DNA of 64,000 bases, from assembly GCF_001653235.2 (NCBI RefSeq), contig NW_019154045.1, forward strand, positions 1-64,000. Reading direction: 5' to 3'. Below the pieces are notes generated by a model that was not told the DNA's origin, ran no database searches, and saw nothing but the letters and a program-made list of their open reading frames with translations. Each line of letters begins with the position of its first letter. The first letter of the stretch is position 1. Source of the stretch: Pochonia chlamydosporia 170 (Eukaryota; Ascomycota; Sordariomycetes; Hypocreales; Clavicipitaceae). The position numbers and the translations under genes are program-made. Shown here in pieces: positions 60,962 through 64,000 of this stretch.

Positions 60962-62422
60962 ACTTTGGTAACCAATAAATCAGCAGACCAAGTATTATTC
61001 TGCTCTACGACGAAGCTTATCTAGTTTAACTGCATACGCACCCTAATTGAAGATAACTCCGGAACTGGGTGCCATCGATCCTGTTGTTCGGGAACCAAGC
61101 CAGGACGTTGAACAAGTTCAATCTTGTCATAATGCAACGTTATAAGTCTCGATGTTCTCCTGTGCACATTCTTACGACATGAACATGAAAGGCAAGGGAG
61201 AGACGCGAGCATTGCTACTGGGACATTGATACGAATTGCCCACTTGGTCTCAGGTGAATGTAGTCTCAAATTTCTTTGTCCAACTCGGCTTATCCAGTTC
61301 CCGGTACGGAGCTCTCGCTATCCCACTAGGGCAATTAGAGAATTTATGACGAGAATGACCACATGTGTGATCGGAATGGAGATGTCCCGAATGTATGTCA
61401 GGGATTAGATTCAACTTTCCTGCTTTCCCCTGCATTAGAATTGCGGTAGGATGGCGAATAGATTGCGCTAGCAAGGTCATAAAATCTAATTCCCGGGCAA
61501 CAAGTCGGAAAGATCGACCGGGTTCGGAGCCGAGTTGGGCGGTCCATTTCATGTATTACAAGTTGCCACATCCGTTCCCACTTGTTCTCCCTGCGGACAT
61601 ACACTTTGATCGCTTACGGGAAATCTATCAACCTGTCAAATGCCTCGAATAAATGCCCTCAAATAACAAGTCTCCTGCTACTTATCTCAATATTGGTGAT
61701 TGCAAGATTCCAATTTGCAAGTGTTTCGGTCAACGCTATTTTTAGGCTCAAACATCACGCGAGGTTGTCGACAGCCACCTCTGTACATATTTTTGGCAAT
61801 TGGCGTAGTAAACCCAACGTCAATTGTCTTATTGTAATAATACTCGTCCCTTTACTAGTTCCCTTCAGTGAATCACTCCTCTAAGCGAGGAGGGCATGGT
61901 GATACCATCGCACTTTGACAGATGGGAATGTCTCAGTTAACATTGGAGATGTGACGCTAAAGGCGGACGGCGCACCTCGGTTATGCAAGTTGACGACGGG
62001 TTGGCAGGCAACTTCTCCACAAAAAGACCGGATGAATGTGAACAAAAGAAAACACCATGCGGAAATACAGACGATCATCATGGCGGAGTTTGTGTTGCCG
62101 GTTGGCGGACTTGGCAATTTTGTGCGTTTGCATGCATCTGTGAGAACTTCGCCAGATTCATCGAGCGGCAATGGGGACGAAAGGGATAGCATTGAGAGAG
62201 GGTCTGTCGACATTGGGAGAATGATGTTGAATGGCATGATGAAAAAATGACTGGAAGCTCAGAAAATTCGTGTATAAAAGGGTCGATGTTGTCCGCCAGT
62301 TCATCGATATCTCTCTTCTCATCACACACCTGCAATTCACAAGCCTTTCTACCAACTTCATTCTCATTCTCCTCAACAACTCTCAAATCTTTCTGTCACT
62401 TCTATTCCTCAGACTTATCAAA
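60962..62422. other. Intergenic with promoter of small secreted protein
   Basis: 1.46 kb. Overlapping ORFs around 61915–62250 on both strands lack ATG starts or family character. A TATA box is at 62273. Confidence 0.45.
62273..62280 (+). promoter_or_regulatory. TATA box of small secreted protein gene
   Basis: TATAAAAG lies 150 bp upstream of the ATG at 62423, with a long CT-rich leader between them, typical of highly expressed fungal genes. Confidence 0.5.
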
Positions 62423-62867
62423 ATGAAGTTCTCTGCCACTGCCATCGCCTTCCTCTCTCTCGCTGCCTCTACCATGGGTAGCCCAACTTCGCGAAACCAG
62501 CAGCGCTGGATCACCACCAAGTTGACTCTTTGCCAGGAGCCCAACCTCCAGGACTGCGATGACACTTTTGTCCCCATTGACACTTGCTGTAAGACTCTTT
62601 CAAATGGCACATGCGTTGAGAAAAGGCGACCTAAGCTAATTATCAACAACAAATAGTCAAGGTTCCAGAATGCACTGTTCAGTCTTTGAACGCCCAGGGA
62701 CACGTTTGCGACTACTACTCGTAGGTAACATCACCTATTAAATTAACACGAAGATATCTAACACAACTCTTAGCGACGTCGGATGCTCTGGAACCAAGTA
62801 TAAGCACTTTGGCATTCAGCAGAACCTCCCTCAAGGAACTACTATCCGATCAGTTTTCTGCTGGTAA
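62423..62867 (+). CDS. Small cysteine-containing secreted protein
   Basis: Exons 62423–62588, 62657–62720 and 62774–62867 give 107 residues. A signal peptide (MKFSATAIAFLSLAASTMG) is followed by about 88 residues with seven cysteines (TLCQ, DCDD, DTCF, PECT, HVCD, GCSG, FCW). No known domain is recognised. Introns are GTAAGA…TAG and GTAGGT…TAG with matching phases; the unspliced frame stops early. Size, secretion and cysteines fit the broad class of fungal small secreted proteins, some of which act as effectors or antimicrobial proteins. Function is not assigned. Confidence 0.75.
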
Positions 62868-63858
62868 ACCAGCAGCTGACGCGCGATTGTGGCGGACAGT
62901 GGAACATATTGCAATGAGTGTATTTTACTTTATTCTTCACTTTATGTCTTTTCTCGCCTCATCGGGAACGCACAGATCTACATGTTGCGAGTTCAGTAGA
63001 GGAGATACTGTCCATTCTCATCGATGGGGCTTCCATCAAGACGGTTGCTTTGACCTTGGTGTAGCAGTGTCGGGGATGAGAACTTGATGTACATTTTTAT
63101 AGAAATTGATTGATTACTTTACAAGGAGTTACGTGCATGTGGACTGTAGTTGATGTTAGAAGATTTGTCTACCGTGGTTCTCTCACAATAGATCGGCATA
63201 TCAGTCATTTACAGGGAAAACAAAAAACATAGTCGCCTTTGATTTTTGTTATGGTGATATTCTGGAACTGTTCTTCCAAATTGGGTTCACGCCCAGTGAC
63301 ATTCAGTGACATCCTCGCAGTCATAGGGATGTCAAGGCGCGAAGGCCGAAGCCACACAGTGGAGTTCGCGACTCGGGATTTAGCTTTGCCGCGCTCAATT
63401 TTGGTGTAGTACCTAGAGTGCCATGCTTATATCGTAAACTCCGTATGTGACTAATAGTTCGTTGAACCCCTCCGAACAGCGAACAGCGATAGTTGTAATG
63501 CAGCTTCCGGTGAAAAGAGTCAGCGTCCGAGAACTCCAAGTATGATGATGTCATGGAGGCCGATGTTTAGTACGAGATGTGTCTGTCAATTAGGCACAAA
63601 TAAACATGCAATATGATTCTTGGTGGCCCTTTTCTTTACAAACCGTAAACTAGGTTTGGTCAGCATTTGTAATCGGAACTTTACGCCAACCTCTTGAGAT
63701 CAACCCCACAGCCATATTTGTGTATATAATCTACCCAAGAGGAAATGGCAACACATTTTGTCTATCAGTTGTGTTTATTGTTTCACTTTCGGACCAGTCT
63801 ATACTTTTACATACTACAACTGCAATAATCATACTACATTTCACCATTAACCACAACT
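62868..63858. other. Intergenic, no gene seen
   Basis: About 1 kb. Contains the presumed promoter of the truncated gene at the right edge; a CT/AC-rich leader precedes its ATG. Confidence 0.45.
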
Positions 63859-64000
63859 ATGGCAACTTACGACGCAATTGTGGAGGCTGCCTTTGCAGAC
63901 GAAAACAACACGGCCATCGCACTGCCCAACTCCAAAGTGAACGAAATAATCAGAAAAAGCTACGACACTGACGAACCCTTCACCTACACACGTACACAGC
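63859..64000 (+). CDS. Hypothetical protein, 3' partial at window edge
   Basis: From the ATG at 63859 (context CAACTATGGC) 47 codons stay open to the end of the window: MATYDAIVEAAFADENNT…, acidic and soluble. No family recognised. The purine start context and preceding AC-rich leader support a real start. Confidence 0.55.
   Translation, partial: MATYDAIVEAAFADENNTAIALPNSKVNEIIRKSYDTDEPFTYTRTQ

Noticed and set aside
61881..62386. Overlapping ORFs on both strands upstream of the small secreted protein
   Set aside because: No recognisable domain; the region contains the TATA box and leader of the downstream gene.
1..64000. CRISPR arrays, riboswitches, ribosome binding sites, bacterial operons
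   Set aside because: The spliced genes show a fungal nuclear genome; no such arrays or elements were seen.

Overview
The window is nuclear DNA of a filamentous ascomycete. Coding regions are broken by short GT–AG introns of about 46–95 bp with CTGAC/CTAAC-like branch points. The families are typical of Pezizomycotina and most like Sordariomycetes/Hypocreales: Zn2Cys6 regulator, NRPS, P450s, a rhodopsin-fold membrane protein and an RTA1-like protein. Species cannot be named from sequence alone. The ORF calls used as a starting point accept non-ATG starts and do not splice, so exon structures here were joined by hand from splice signals and phase.

Layout. 1–5183: an autonomous Helitron whose HUH replication initiator and Pif1-type helicase join into one open reading frame after removal of two introns; its 5' end lies outside the window. 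5922–7745: a decayed cytochrome P450. 8286–16037: GH47 mannosidase, ToxD/LovC-like enoyl reductase, a regulator-like protein without a zinc cluster, and a rhodopsin-domain membrane protein. 17778–28162: an NRPS of about 3,442 residues with one intron. 30947–36034: a full-length ABCC transporter with 14 exons, divergent from the NRPS across 2.8 kb. 36585–46787: P450, class 3 lipase, FAD monooxygenase, a relic of the P450 C-terminus, a mitochondrial carrier and a Zn2Cys6 regulator. 47913–54337: RTA1-like protein, SRPK-like kinase and purple acid phosphatase. 55474–64000: secreted NlpC/P60 protein, GNAT acetyltransferase, histidinol-phosphate aminotransferase, GST/EF1-gamma-like protein, a small cysteine-containing secreted protein and the start of a further gene.

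The most interesting system is the NRPS-centred cluster at about 17.8–46.8 kb, possibly extending to the enoyl reductase and rhodopsin gene on the left. The core enzyme reads A*-T*-C-A-T-E-C-C'-A-T. The first A domain has lost its core motifs and its carrier has Thr where the pantetheinylated Ser should be. A full C domain runs directly into a C domain missing its N-terminal half with HHxxxDG. There is no TE, reductase or terminal C domain. Two plausible A domains and one epimerase would fit a short, partly D-configured peptide exported by the ABCC pump and perhaps oxidised by the P450 and FAD monooxygenase. This is inference; product and cluster limits are unknown. Gene debris (decayed P450, P450 tail copy, Helitron) shows that the locus has been rearranged.
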